Origin: Serinus canaria
Lineage: Eukaryota; Chordata; Aves; Passeriformes; Fringillidae
Reading direction: 5' to 3'
Assembly: GCF_022539315.1 (NCBI RefSeq)
Contig: NC_066336.1
Span: forward strand, 620,001 to 684,000
Length of the DNA: 64,000 bases
Position numbers and translations under genes: made by a program. Of this stretch, positions 1 through 11,381 are shown in pieces; positions within the stretch are counted from its first letter, which is position 1; the number at the start of each line of letters is the position of its first letter. The notes below the pieces were generated by a model, which worked only from the letters and a program-made list of their open reading frames with translations, had not been told where the DNA came from and searched no databases.

Positions 1-24
1 AGTCAGCCAGGCCTGGTCCTGGTG

Positions 25-124
25 CTGCTCGGGGACTGATGTGACAGAACCAGCAGCAGTCTGTCCCTGATTTGTCCTGCTCGGGGACTGATGTGACCGA
101 ACCAGCAGCAGCCTGTCCCTGACT
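25..124. repeat. 52-bp tandem duplication
   Basis: Two adjacent copies of a 52-bp unit begin CTGCTCGGGGACTGATG at 25 and 77. They differ at only a few bases. No coding role is visible. Confidence 0.85.
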
Positions 125-1116
125 CGGGCCAGGTGTCCCAGCTCCATGGCTCAGTGCAGTCTGAGGCACGAGGGGACAGGAGGGGTGGCCCTGTGGCACC
201 AGGCACTGTGGCACTGCCACCATCCCGTTAGCCAGCATTTCCTGGAGTGCCAGCCAGGCCTCCCAGCCTGTTGAGCCCCGTGGCTCTGTGGAGGGGTGTT
301 TTTGGGAGAGCAGAGATGGTTGATGGCTCCTCCCTGGGAGGAGCAGCTGGGCCTGAGCCCCACAGAGGGCCCAGGGCTGTTTATTGCAGAGATTCCCTAC
401 AGAACCACTCCAGGGTCCATGGATGGGGTCCCTCACCCCTCTGGCACCACGGGAAGTGCACAGTGACATTCACACCTCACAGTTTAAGTGCTCCACACCC
501 TCTGTGTTTTCCTGGTGTGCAGCTGTTGCTGCATCAAGTTTTGAGCCTGTTTTGTAGAAGGCTTCAATTAAACACCTCTAAGGACAATCTCTCGTTAGTA
601 TGAGACTGCTGCTGTCGTTCTCCTCAGCCCCTCCTGGCTACTTCTCTGTCGATTTGGGTGAATTACAGGAGGTTTTCTGAGCTGCATTCAAATGATGTTG
701 GGTTGAGAGCTGTGCTGGGTGTGAGGGAGGGAAGAGCTGTGGCCTGGAATGTTAATGTGGGATTAACACAGGAGGCACAGCTCTCACAGTGTGCTCTGCC
801 TGACCTGGGATTGCATCCTGGCTCGTCTCCCTGCCCAAAATGCTTCCCAAGGACACTCTGCAGGTCACTCAGGACATGGGAGCTGGCCCCAACCTCTGAG
901 ACACACCAGAGAATTTCTCCTGGCTCTCGGAGCTCTTAGAATCATTCCTGGCTCTGTGTGAGGTGCTCAGCTCTTCCCATGTGAGGCAGCAAATCCGTGT
1001 CAGCAGAGGTGGCCCCAGCTGTGCAGGGCAAGGAAAAGCCAGTCCCCAGTAAAACCTTTGGAACTGGGAAGTCTGGGGCGTTTTCAGGGAGTTCCCAGTC
1101 CCTTCACTGGGTGTTT
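125..1116. other. single-copy stretch, no gene seen
   Basis: Ordinary GC-rich bird intergenic sequence. I see no exon with plausible splice sites, no known repeat and no array. Confidence 0.5.
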
Positions 1117-1205
1117 CATGGAATCCTGGAATGGTTTGGGTTGGAAGGGGCTGTAAAACCCATCCAGTTCCTGGGCAGGGACACCTTCCACTGCTCCAGG
1201 TTGCT
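1117..1205 (-). mobile_element. CR1 LINE 3'-end fragment
   Basis: The plus strand reads GGAATGGTTTGGGTTGGAAG and then GGGCAGGGACACCTTCCACT. This is the reverse complement of the CR1 3' untranslated end. The fragment is short and 5'-truncated, as is usual for CR1. Confidence 0.8.
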
Positions 1206-2160
1206 AATTGTGGTCTGGAACAGATTTAATCTCACTGTGAGCACCTAAACCAAACACTGAGAAAGATCCTTTGTAATGAGTGTTTAATGCTTGAGGAGGG
1301 GCAAAATGAGAAAAAAAAATCTGTTAAAAATAAAAAAAATTATTATCTTCTACCACCTAAGAGGGACTGGGTAGATTTGTACAGCTCTCAGGGGTTGGGA
1401 GAAGCTCCTGTGTCCCTAAATCTCCTTCACCATGGGAATTAACGATGCAGAAGCATCACCCAGGGTCCTGCTCTCCCCTCCTCACCTCCTCTCCCTGCAG
1501 GTGAATTCTTGGCCGTGTGGGTGTTTCAGAGGGGCCCAAAGCCCCTGAAACCTGAGCTTGGGCAGGCTCCAAGTGTGTTCCACAGAATGGCATTCATTAC
1601 TCTGTTTGACATAAATACTGTTTTCAGGTAAATGTGTTTAACTTAATGAGGCATTTATTTGCAGTAAGAACTCTTTAAGAAGCTCTGTTTTCTTCCAGTG
1701 AGCTGAGCTGACGAGGGGATTAATAACAGGCTTGAACAAGCAGGCTAAGAAAATAAATCTACCAAAGTCCTCTCTACAGGTTGTGAAGGATGCTTGGATT
1801 GATCCCAGTAACGGCAATAATTTCTGACAGGATGGAGGGAAATAAAGCACATTCTCCTTGCCTGTGCATCTCCCTCATTCCTGGCAGGCGCTATCTGCTC
1901 GCCTGATGCTTCTTTCCCACCCTCAGGAAATGTCTGACCCACGTTCAGCCAGCAGCAGGACAAGCTTCCTCTGGAGCCAGAGGGATCCAGGATTTATTGA
2001 ACGGAGCGAGGCCTCCCTAACCACAGAAGGATTTTTCCCAGCCCTTCCCTAAGCAAAGGAATTAGGATATTCCCAATGTACAGGGACAGAACCCCGAATC
2101 CCTTCCCATCACAGGGCTGCTCACATTGGCCAGGTGCACCACAGATATTCCAGACCCATC
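1206..2160. other. single-copy stretch with AT-rich block
   Basis: No gene is seen. An A-rich patch lies at 1300-1345. Positions 1590-1860 are AT-rich and of high complexity, with GGGGATTAATAACAGG and TTTATTTGCAGTAAG, which is the texture of a conserved non-coding element. This is a visual judgement only. Confidence 0.35.
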
Positions 2161-2428
2161 CTGTGCTTGGGATGGTCCTGCTGGAGCAGGGAGCAGGGAG
2201 CAGTGACCCTGGCTGGCTGTCCCAGCCCTGTGCTTGGGATGGTCCTGCTGGAGCAGGGAGCAGGGAGCAGTGACCCTGGCTGGCTGTCCCAGCCCTGTGC
2301 TTGGGATGGTCCTGCTGGAGCAGGGAGCAGGGAGCAGTGACCCTGGCTGGCTGTCCCAGCCCTGTGCCTGGGATGGTCCTGCTGGAGCAGGGAGCAGGGA
2401 GCAGTGACCCTGGCTGGCTGTCCCAGAT
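2161..2428. repeat. 67-bp minisatellite, 4 units
   Basis: Four near-identical 67-bp units start at 2161, 2228, 2295 and 2362 (CTGTGCTTGGGATGG...). The last unit ends in TGTCCCAG, which is also the first 8 bases of the adjoining LTR. The array therefore abuts and overlaps the LTR edge. Confidence 0.95.
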
Positions 2429-3078
2429 GCAAGGCAAGGTGTATTCGATTTGCCACCTGCATGGCAGCTGTCTCCTGCTCAGGGGCAGTTTTCCTGATCT
2501 CTCCCACACCCACTCCTCCCCCCAGGAGACCCCTGCTGATAACAGCCCATGGAATGTCCCTGCATGGCTGATAAGAACTGCAGCATCCCACTGGGAGATG
2601 GGAGCCCAGGGGGAGGAGCCAAGCATTCCTACCCGGATAGAATCTGGAGATTCTGGAACACCAGCACGGCTTCTGCACTGGATTTCCCAGAGGAGCAGCA
2701 GCTGCCTCTGCCCCTGGCCCTTCAGAGGCAGAGTGCACCTTTCTCCAGGATCCCTGCTCCAGCAGAACCAGCCCTGGCCCTGCAGGAGGGCTGAGCCACA
2801 ATTCCAGTGGCACTGCTGCCAGCCCCCTGACCCACAGGGTGTCAGGCTGTGCTCTGCCTCTGCCAGCGTTGGTTCAGTTCACTGCACTGTTCATTTTATC
2901 CTTTTATTTTCTTCCCTAGTAAAGAACTGTTATTTCCTGCTCCCTTTTTTTATTTTTTTTTGCCTGAGAGCTCCTTAATTTAAAATTTATAGCAATTCAC
3001 AAGGAGGGGGTTTGCATTTTCCATTTCAGGAGAGGCTCCTGCCTTCCTTAGCAGGCACCTGGCTTTCCAAACCAAACC
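2419..3078 (-). mobile_element. solo ERV LTR, family A copy 1
   Basis: It matches the LTR at 5592-6250 with no indel over the first two thirds, at an offset of 3174 bp. In its own orientation the LTR begins near the TTGGTTTGGAAAG sequence (right edge) and ends in CTGGGACA (left edge). The right terminus is degraded, and no target duplication is recognisable. No internal retroviral sequence adjoins it. Confidence 0.8.
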
Positions 3079-3865
3079 ACTGGTCCCTTCCAGCCCGGCC
3101 CATTCTGTGGTTCCACTGTTCTGTTTTCTATCCCAGCATCGCCCAAATAACATTAACTCCTCAAACCTGAAAGGGTTTTCCTTTAATGGATAAACAGGGA
3201 GCTGAGAAACAAAGATGGATAAAGTTTGCATGGACTGAACTGCCCCACCAGGACATCTCCTGCTGGGTCTTTCAGGAAATCCAGAATTTTGCAGGAGTCC
3301 AGACAAGAATGGTTAAAAAGGGACCAAAACTTGGAAGGCATCACAGAGGCCTGGTCTCAAACTGAGGATCTTTGTGGCTGGTGCTGAGAAGGGGAGGGAA
3401 GGTTCAGCCAAACTGTCCCTGAGGAGATCTCCCAGTGCTGCTTTCCTCTGTTTCCAGTTCATTGCCCTTCTGAGTGTGTAAATTTTCCTCCCTTAAAATG
3501 TCAGGTTATGTGGAGAGGAACGAGCACAGTGAGGCTGCTTGAGTGTGCACTGGACATCCAAAGGCTCCCACAGGGGACCATCCATATTAACACAGGGATG
3601 ACAGAGATAACAGAAATACCTTGTAAATCGACTCTCAGATAATTTGCCAAATGCAAAAATCATTGAAGTTAATCTGCCATGGGAAAATGTCATCTTTTCT
3701 TCCCTACTGAGGCAAAGATTGCTCCAGCCTTTGGGAATGGTCACCCTGAGGGGTCACAGGGCAGAGCCCCCCACTGCAGGACTCACCTGAACCTCAAGTG
3801 ACAGTGAAACATCTGCAGGAAGAGGAACGCCCTGTCCACAGAGGTGCCCTCAACTTGTTTGGTGA
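3079..3865. other. single-copy stretch, no gene seen
   Basis: No exon, array or recognisable mobile element. It is not retroviral internal sequence, although it lies between two LTRs of the same orientation. Confidence 0.45.
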
Positions 3866-4436
3866 CATCCTGGGAGGAAGGGCTGGGAGAGTTGGGACTG
3901 CTCAGCCTGGAGAAGAGAAGCTTTGGGGTGACCCCATTGTGGCCCCCCAGGGCCTGTAGGGGCTCCAGGAGAGTTGCAGAGGGACTGGGGACAAGGATGG
4001 AGGGACAGGAGCCAGGGAATGGCTGCCAGTGCCAGAGGGCAGGGCTGGATGGGATCTTGGCAATTGGGAATTGTTCCCTGGCAGGGTGGGGAGGGGCTGG
4101 GCTGGAATTGCCAGAGCAGCTGGGGCTGCCCCTGGATCCCTGGCAGTGCCCAAGGCCAGGCTGGACATTGGGGCTGGGAGCCCCTGGCACAGGGGGAGGG
4201 GACCCTGGCACAGTGGGAGGGGTCCCTGGCACAGTGGGAGGTGTCCCTGGCACAGTGGGAGGTGTCCCTGGCACAGGGGGAGGGGTCCCTGGCACAGGGG
4301 GAGGTGTCCCTGGCACAGTGGGAGGGGTCCCTGGCACAGTGGGAGGTGTCCCTGCCATGGCAGGGGTGGCACTGGGTGGGATTTCAGGTCCCTTCCAGCC
4401 CAAACCACCCTGGGACTCTGTGATTGAGCCACAGAG
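3866..4436 (+). mobile_element. CR1 LINE 3' region with internal array
   Basis: Typical CR1 text in order: CTGCTCAGCCTGGAGAAGAG, GTGACCCCATTGTGGCC, GGGGAGGGGCTGGGCTGG, CAAGGCCAGGCTGGACATTG, and the tail AGGTCCCTTCCAGCCCAAACC, ending GGGACTCTGTGATT. The normally single motif between the TGGACATTGGGG segment and the tail is expanded into eight 21-bp units. Confidence 0.9.
4184..4351 (+). repeat. 21-bp array inside CR1, 8 units
   Basis: Eight exact-length units of CTGGCACAGKGGGAGGKGTCC start at 4184 and recur every 21 bp. The array then resolves into CTGCCATGGCAGGGG of the CR1 body. Confidence 0.97.
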
Positions 4437-5440
4437 CTGTGGAGGTACCAGAGAATCCAAGGGTGAACCAGGTGGGATGTGCTGCCAACAGGAGACTGTG
4501 GGAAAGGCAGGAAATGAAAGGAGGAAAAAAAGTGCTGGGGGAAGCTTTGCTGGACCCTCAGCAGGTACAAAACAGTTACGTGAGAAACTTCCTGTGTTTT
4601 CAAACTCTCCCCCTCATATCAGGAGATCAGAATTCACCTCTCACCTGGGGTCAGACCAGGAAGGCTCTGGCTTGACCTCCCTTCCCTCTTCCCAGATCTA
4701 CAGACTCCAAATTCCTCTAAAATAAAGTGAAATATCAGAACCCCCCTGACTATGTTTGGTCCCAGCACTCACCTTTTCCCTGACCTACCTGAATCCAAGT
4801 TATTTTCCACCTCAGAGTGCAGCTTTCAGCAGAGCTGCTCCTGAGACCTCTCTCTTCATTACCTTCCTGTTGCTAATTAGATTTCTGCAGGTTTCTTTCT
4901 GCTCAGCAACCCTTAAACATCAACTTCCACATCTCTTGGTCCCTCCTGGGAACCTGTTGGCCACCAGGATTCAATCTGGTAGGTTTGGAAACATTTCAAA
5001 CACTGCAGCATGGCCAGGAGTCCATCTGCCAAGTGAGCATCTGTGGCTCACAATTCCAGCCGGTTTGTCCACAGAATACGGGAAATTTAAAATGTGCTGC
5101 TGCTTTTCGGAGCAAGGACAGGATAAAGCCTTCCCAGATCACCTGAAATATGGCTGGAGTTGTCACAAATCAGGGATGGATCAATGCAGGACTCCCTGAA
5201 TGTTGGGCTGGACAGTTTGTGGATTGATGGGATTTGCATTAGAGAGATTTACAGCACTTCAGGGAGGACGAGTGGGAATTCTGCTACCAAAAAATAATAA
5301 AATATGCTTGAGAAAGCTTTTAGTCTTTCTTGGATGCTTTCCAGCTGAGAATCCCAGTGTTTTTTATGGAGCAAGGCTCTGTCTGACAGAGCGGCACCAA
5401 TCGATGGGAGTGGAACTGCTGCTGGGAGCCCAGCAGGGCT
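4437..5440. other. single-copy stretch, no gene seen
   Basis: No supported gene. The sequence is mixed, with short AT-rich patches such as 5280-5300. No splice-bounded coding exon was recognised. Confidence 0.45.
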
Positions 5441-6360
5441 CTGGTACCACAACAGCCCCAGGACTGGGGAATTCCTGAAATTTAACACAGACAGGCCACA
5501 GGATTGGGGCATTTCTGAAGTCTAAAAAAGAACAGGCCACAGGACTGGGGAGTTCCTGAAATTTAACACAGACAGGCACAGGATTGGGGGCTGTCCCAGG
5601 TTGCAAGGCAAGGTGTATTCGATTTGCCACCTGCATGGCAGCTGTCTCCTGCTCAGGGGCAGTTTTCCTGATCTCTCCCACACCCACTCCTCCCCCCAGG
5701 AGACCCCTGCTGATAACAGCCCATGGAATGTCCCTGCATGGCTGATAAGAACTGCAGCATCCCACTGGGAGATGGGAGCCCAGGGGGAGGAGCCAAGCAT
5801 TCCTACCCGGATAGAATCTGGAGATTCTGGAACACCAGCACGGCTTCTGCACTGGATTTCCCAGAGGAGCAGCAGCTGCCTCTGCCCCTGGCCCTTCAGA
5901 GGCAGAGTGCACCTTTCTCCAGGATCCCTGCTCCAGCAGAACCAGCCCTGGCCCTGCAGGAGGGCTGAGCCACAATTCCAGTGGCACTGCTGCCAGCCCC
6001 CTGACCCACAGGGTGTCAGGCTGTGCTCTGCCTCTGCCAGCGTTGGTTCAGTTCACTGCACTGTTCATTTTATCCTTTCGTTTTCTTCCCTAGTAAAGAA
6101 CTGTTATTTCCTGCTCCCATATTTTTTTTGCCTGAGAGCTCCTTAATTTCAAGTTTATAGCAATTCAGAGGGAGGTGGGGGGGTTACATTTTCCATTTCA
6201 GGAGAGGCTCCTGCCTTCCTTAACAAAAATCTGTTTTTCCAAACCAAGACAGGGGCATTTCTGCAATTTAACACAGACAGGCCACAGGATTGGGGAGATT
6301 TCCTCAATTTCTCACAGACAGGCCCCAGGAGGAGGGCACATCTTCAATTCACCACAGGAG
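5441..6360. repeat. 41-bp minisatellite split by an LTR
   Basis: About six units built on CAGGCCACAGGATTGGGG are spaced 40-42 bp apart (anchors at 5451, 5492, 5533, 5573, 6277 and 6319). Removing the LTR at 5592-6250 plus one GGGGC copy restores the 40-bp spacing between 5573 and 6277. The array is therefore older than the insertion. Confidence 0.9.
5592..6250 (-). mobile_element. solo ERV LTR, family A copy 2 (659 bp)
   Basis: The element runs TG...CA and is flanked by the 5-bp direct repeat GGGGC (5587-5591 and 6251-6255). It has no internal retroviral sequence. A 5-bp duplication is usual for ERVL-type elements (family knowledge), so class L is an inference. The first 473 bp of homology (5605-6077) is identical to copy 1. 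Confidence 0.92.
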
Positions 6361-7856
6361 GAGGGTCTGTCCTCATGTGACCTGGCCCTGGTGCAGGACT
6401 TTGCCCACCCAAAGCAGCTCCTGGTGAGGTCAGAGGGGCCCTGCTCGGGCCCTGCTCAGCCCCAAAGGTTTGCTCCAGAGAAAAGCAGATGAAACCTCCT
6501 GGGGGGGAGTCACAAGTGCTCTGTGATCCCCACAAATGAGAGTTGAGATTATTACAGCAACCCCACTGCTTCAAAATATCCATTGGAAAGATCCAACCCC
6601 CTCCCTGTGCTGGTTGTTTGTAGCAAATGGGGCTGTACCTGTATCAATCAGCACAATGCACATTTGGGCAATTTTACCCAGGACTGTGGCAAGGAAAGCA
6701 TTAATTCAGCAATGGATATTAATGATGGAAAAGAAGCAGTTCCTATTTGCTGCCTCAGTTGCAGACAAAATGCAATTCCTTGCAATGATATTATTCTGGA
6801 TTACACGCTGAAGCACATTAACATATCCCCCAGTGTTTTGTGATCTCATAATGGAACTTCTATTACCAATCATCCATGAAAGAGACGCTATTGTGGGGAA
6901 AAAACCCTCACAGAGACTCCAGGCTGAGACAGCAGCACCAGCAGAGCTGGAGCCGCAGCTTTGGGTGGGGTCACCACAGGACACACACGTGGGACAGGGA
7001 CAATTCCCCCCTCCCCTCAGGAGCCTCTTGCTCAGAGGGTGCTGGGAAGGGCTGTGCCTCTGCCTCCCTCGGCTGCAGCAGCTCTGGGATGGCTCTGAAT
7101 GGAGGGATTGGTGATCGTCCCCCTGGACTGGGGCATTTCCACTCTCCCAGGTCCATCTGCAGCAGGGGAGCAGCTCCTGCCCTGCTGGGTGAAATGCCCA
7201 TGGGGAAAGGGCATTTGGACAGACAGTGGGGATTTCATTGGTTTGGGACTGAGCTTGAAGTGCCAGAACTGGGCACTGCTCTGCAGCTGCCTCTGGTGGA
7301 GCTCAAGAGCTTGGGGACAAGTCACTGTGACATAAAAGACAGCTGTAACTGGCAGGGAAAGGAGCTCAGTTCAGCCAGAGCTGTTTTCCTTGAAATGTGC
7401 TGTAATGCCTCGAGTTCCACCCATTTCAGCTGGGTTTAATAAGAATCTTTCTGCAGGTTAAACAAATACCAAAGGATCACTGCAGACAAGAACACCCTGC
7501 ATTGTTAGAACTCTTCTGGAGGAGATAATTACCTCTAACATTGTAAACCTCACACTTTTTTTTGTTAATAATCATTGTTTAAATACATTTACAGCCTTAT
7601 TAAAAATTAACCTTTGAGAAGCATAATTTACTATAGAGCACTTGCATGTTTGGAAACCCAGAAGGTGGGGAAATCTGCAAGTTAATGAGTCTGATTCTTC
7701 TCAGGTCTTGGCCACAGCCTCTCTCCTTGATCTGGGTAATTTGACTTTCTCTTTTGCAATGAGCAGCACCAGAAACTCTGAGCAGCAGCTGTGATTCTGT
7801 TCTGCTCCTTCCCAAAAGCAGGCTGGAACTTCCCAATGCCAAGGACAGCATGGTCA
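6361..7856. other. single-copy stretch, no gene seen
   Basis: No gene is supported. An AT-rich, complex block lies at 7430-7640 and could be conserved non-coding DNA. The rest is ordinary GC-rich sequence. Confidence 0.4.
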
Positions 7857-7975
7857 GGCAGGAAGGGGCTGGGGACAGCTCCACACCCCTGGTCAGCAGG
7901 AGAAGGGGCAGGAAGGGGTTGGGGACAGCTCCACACCCCTGGTCAGCAGGAGAAGTGGTTGAGGACAGCTCCACG
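7857..7975. repeat. 50-bp tandem repeat, about 2.4 units
   Basis: GGAAGGGGCTGGGGACAGCT starts at 7861 and again at 7911, with a shortened third copy from about 7953. Confidence 0.85.
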
Positions 7976-9206
7976 CTGGTGCTGCCCCCCTGGAGCAGGG
8001 AAGGGCTGCAGCCCATGAGGAATTGCAGCATTAAAGGACCCCTGGGCAGTCACGGGAGGGGTCTCTGAGTGTTTTCCTCTCTGGAGCCTCGAACACCCAA
8101 TGGTAACTTTGTGCCCAGACCCACAGAGGCAATGAGCTGATCCCTTCTAACTGTGCCCCCTCTACCAAGTGCAATCCCCTGGAACCAGCCCAGGGTATCA
8201 CATCCTGATCCTGACCCACCCTGGGATATCCATGAGCATGGAAAGAGCCAATCCTCCCCTCTGAAGGGAAGGGCTCCTTCCAGGGACTTGTTTTAATTCC
8301 CTCAGGTTCCTGAAGGCTGGTGTGGCTGACAGAGCAGTTCCCTCCCAGGGGCACTGCCTGGGCCACCGCAGCCCTCAGAGCTGAAGGAAGGTGACAAAAC
8401 ATCTCCAGCTCCATGGGAAGATGGGAGCATGGATTCCCCTGTGGGATCCATGTTCAGCATGAGGTAAACGTGCCAGTGGCGACTGAACTCTGCGCACTCC
8501 TGCTTGGAGGAGGCTGTCCCATGCCATGCAAACGCTGAGTAGTTTTTAATGAAACCCATTTTTGCCTCCAAACTGCAATTATATTATCAGCAGTTAATTA
8601 TCACCTGTCAAGCCGAGCTCACACTGCTGTGGGGGTTTGGTTCTCCCAGAGTTCTGTAGAACTGAATTCCTCAGGGCAGGATGAGGAGCCTGTTTTGTCG
8701 GGAGCTGTGATTGAACTGCTCTGGTGGCTCCTGGGATGGCAGTGAGCTTTGGTTTGCTGGGAGATGACAGGCTCAGTGCTCCTGGATGGCTCCTCTGGAG
8801 ATCAGGCAGCACAATGGTGAAGATATCCTAATGACTGCTTACATTGTGCCCTCACCACGCTCAGACACATTTTCTCCTCAGGTGTTTCGTAAACTGTTTG
8901 TAGTTGTGGCTCTGTGCTTTATGTGCTGAGGCACCTGGATGTCTCTGAGAGCTGTGTTTGAGGGAACAGCTTTTGCTACACCCAAGCTTTCTTCATTTCT
9001 TCCAGAGGAGGACAGAGATCCTCAGAGCATTTCAACACCTTAGCTCTGTTGCAAATTCAATTTCAATCCTTTGAATGAGAACCTGAGTTTGGGTGTTCCT
9101 CCTGACACTGCTCACATTTCATAAACAGCCTTTTAAAACTGCTTTTCACCTGGTTTTGGGGAAAAGTGAATATGGAAAATTGGCAAAAGCGTAATTGCTC
9201 TTCATC
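7976..9206. other. single-copy stretch, no gene seen
   Basis: No exon or repeat family recognised. Around 8560-8620 (TTATCAGCAGTTAATTATCACC) the texture is AT-rich and complex. Confidence 0.4.
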
Positions 9207-9446
9207 AAGGGAGGGAAGGGAAGGAAAAAGGGAAAGGGAAAAAGGGAAAGGGAAAAGGGGAAAGGGAAAAGGGAAAGGGAAAAGGGGAAAGGGAAAAGGG
9301 AAAAGGGAAAAGGGGAAAGGGAAAAGGGGAAAGGGGAAAGGGGAAAAGGGAAAGGGAAAGGGGAAGGGGAAAAGGGAAGGGGAAAGGGGAAGGGGAAAGG
9401 GAAAAGGAAAGGGAAAAGGAAAGGGAAAAGGAAAGGGAAAAGAAAA
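9207..9446 (+). repeat. 240-nt uninterrupted homopurine tract
   Basis: Every base from 9207 to 9446 on the plus strand is A or G, mostly as GGGAAA, GGGAAAA and GGGGAAA blocks. The long open frames here (poly Lys/Gly/Glu, or poly Phe/Pro/Ser on the other strand) are artefacts of this composition. Confidence 0.98.
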
Positions 9447-10113
9447 TGAAACTCTCCATTAAGAACATTCCCAACTGGCAGAGCAGACATTTCCCACAGG
9501 GCTGTGCTGAGCTCTAGGCCAGAGTCGATGTCCCCACATCCCCTCTGACCCCAAACCCACCTTTGGTGCTTCTCACTGAGCAGCAGATCAGCACCGCGAT
9601 CTCTGCAGGAGCTGATGCTGTCCCACATCCCACAGTAAGGCAACAGAGGCAGAAGAAACCCATAAAATATCGCACAGTTACATTACAGGCTCTGCAAATC
9701 ACCCTCATCCTGCCGGAGTGCACCCAGCGGAGGATATTTTCTCTTTCCTTTGGCAGCCTTTCTTTCTTGCTGGCCCACAGCTCCCTTTGTCCACCTGCAG
9801 CCATTGAAGTGAAGGATTTTTGCAGCTCGAGTCTGCTAAGTACCTGCTCATTAACCAGCTGACACTCCCACTCTGCCGGGCAGGAATTTCTTTATCTGCC
9901 GTGATTAAAGGGAGCAGCGCTCGGGAGACGCACCCATAAATTCTTGCATTCATTGGAGTTCGTGAGCACAATGGACAGATCGCGGCTGAGGCTGGCACAA
10001 TAAACCTGCCACCAGGTATTGATGGAAGTGCCATCCCCCATCAGCATGGCTCAAAGGCGCTGGATCTGTGTGAGCAGAGCCGCCGATAAACGCGGGAGTT
10101 AGGGAGGGGACGT
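9447..10113. other. single-copy stretch, no gene seen
   Basis: No supported gene. The sequence from 9640 to 9980 is of high complexity with several CpGs and could be conserved. This could not be tested. Confidence 0.35.
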
Positions 10114-10925
10114 TTAGGGACTGAAATCCATTGTTGGGAACTGAAATCCATTGTTGGGAACTGAAATCCATTGTTGGGAACTGAAATCCAATGTTGGGAA
10201 CTGCAATCCATTGTTGGGAACTGAAATCCATTGTTGGGAACTGAAATCCAATGTTGGGAACTGCAATCCATTGTTGGGAACTGAAATCCATTGTTGGGAA
10301 CTGCAATCCATTGTTGGGAACTGAAATCCAATGTTGGGAACTGCAATCCATTGTTGGGAACTGAAATCCATTGTTAGGTGTGGTCTTGTCCACAAGGGTC
10401 CCAGGATGAGGGAAGAGACGAGAAAGTTGACTCCATGTTTCAGAAGGCTGATTTATTATTTTATGACAGATAATATATTAAAACTATACTAAAAGAATAG
10501 AGGAAAGGATCTCACTAGAAGGTTAAGCTAAGAATAGAAAAGGAATGAATAACAAAGTCTTGTCTCTGACCGAGACCGGCCGGACAGGTGATCTGTGATT
10601 GGCCCGTAATTGGAAACAGCCTGACGAGGCCAGTCACAGATTTCCCCTGTTGCATCCCACAGCAGCAGGTAAGAATTGTTTACAGTTTGTTCCTGAGGCT
10701 TCTCAGCTTCTCAGGGGGGGAAAAATCCTAAGGAAAGGATTTTTCATAAAACATGTCAGTGACAGTTAGGGACTGAAATCCATTGTTGGGAACTGCAATC
10801 TATTGTTAGGGACTGAAATCCGTTGTGAGGGACTGAAATCCCTTGTTAGGGACTGAAATCCATTGTGAGGGACTGAAATCCGTTGTGAGGGACTGAAATC
10901 CATTGTGAGGGACTGAAATCCATTC
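10114..10925. repeat. 20-bp minisatellite split by an LTR
   Basis: On the left, 13 units with anchors every 20 bp from 10121 read mostly TTGGGAACTGAAATCCATTG. On the right, 8 units from 10765 read mostly TGAGGGACTGAAATCCGTTG. A 386-bp LTR sits between them. The two halves have drifted to different dominant variants. Confidence 0.95.
10379..10764 (+). mobile_element. solo ERV LTR, family B copy 1 (386 bp)
   Basis: It begins TGTGGTCTTGTCC and ends GTCAGTGACA. It is flanked by the 6-bp duplication GTTAGG (10373-10378 and 10765-10770). A 6-bp duplication is typical of ERVK-like elements (family knowledge). CCAAT-like motifs occur internally. Confidence 0.93.
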
Positions 10926-11381
10926 TCCTTCAGCTGCGGAGGGGAATCAGGACCTGCCTGCCCGATTCGTGGTGCTGCAGACCCCAGCTCCTCCGCAGGC
11001 TCTTTGTTATCCCCCCAGCCAGGCTGAGCGTGGTGCCACCACAGCCTGGGGGACCCAGGTGTCCCTCTGGTGCCAGCGCTGAGTGCCCACAGCCCCTGGG
11101 CAGTGCCCGCTCCGAGCTGGGCACAGCGAGGCCGCACCACTGGAGCAGTTTGGGAGCTTTCCATGGGGACAAAAAGAGGGATATCAGTGCCTGGGGGGCC
11201 AGCTCAGGCAGCACTGGGTGGGCCCCGTGGTCATGCCAGGAGTGTCTCCTCTCTTTTTGTCCTTCTGGGTTTCCAGGGACTGCACAAGGAACTAAACCTG
11301 GCCAGGGAATTAAAGCTGCACCCACCCTGACGGCTCCAGAGGAGACTCCAAATCCTCCTCTTGGAGAAAGAGGGAGATCCA
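10926..11381. other. single-copy stretch, no gene seen
   Basis: GC-rich single-copy sequence. The open frames here have no splice signals or recognisable domain. Confidence 0.4.

Noticed and set aside
2419..6250. Two LTR-A copies as the paired LTRs of one provirus
   Set aside because: Copy 2 has its own 5-bp duplication on both sides, and the DNA between the LTRs holds a CR1 and a minisatellite but no retroviral genes or primer-binding site that I can see.
10114..10378. CRISPR-like array (regular repeats)
   Set aside because: Units are directly adjacent with no unique spacers, and the context is vertebrate. It is a minisatellite.
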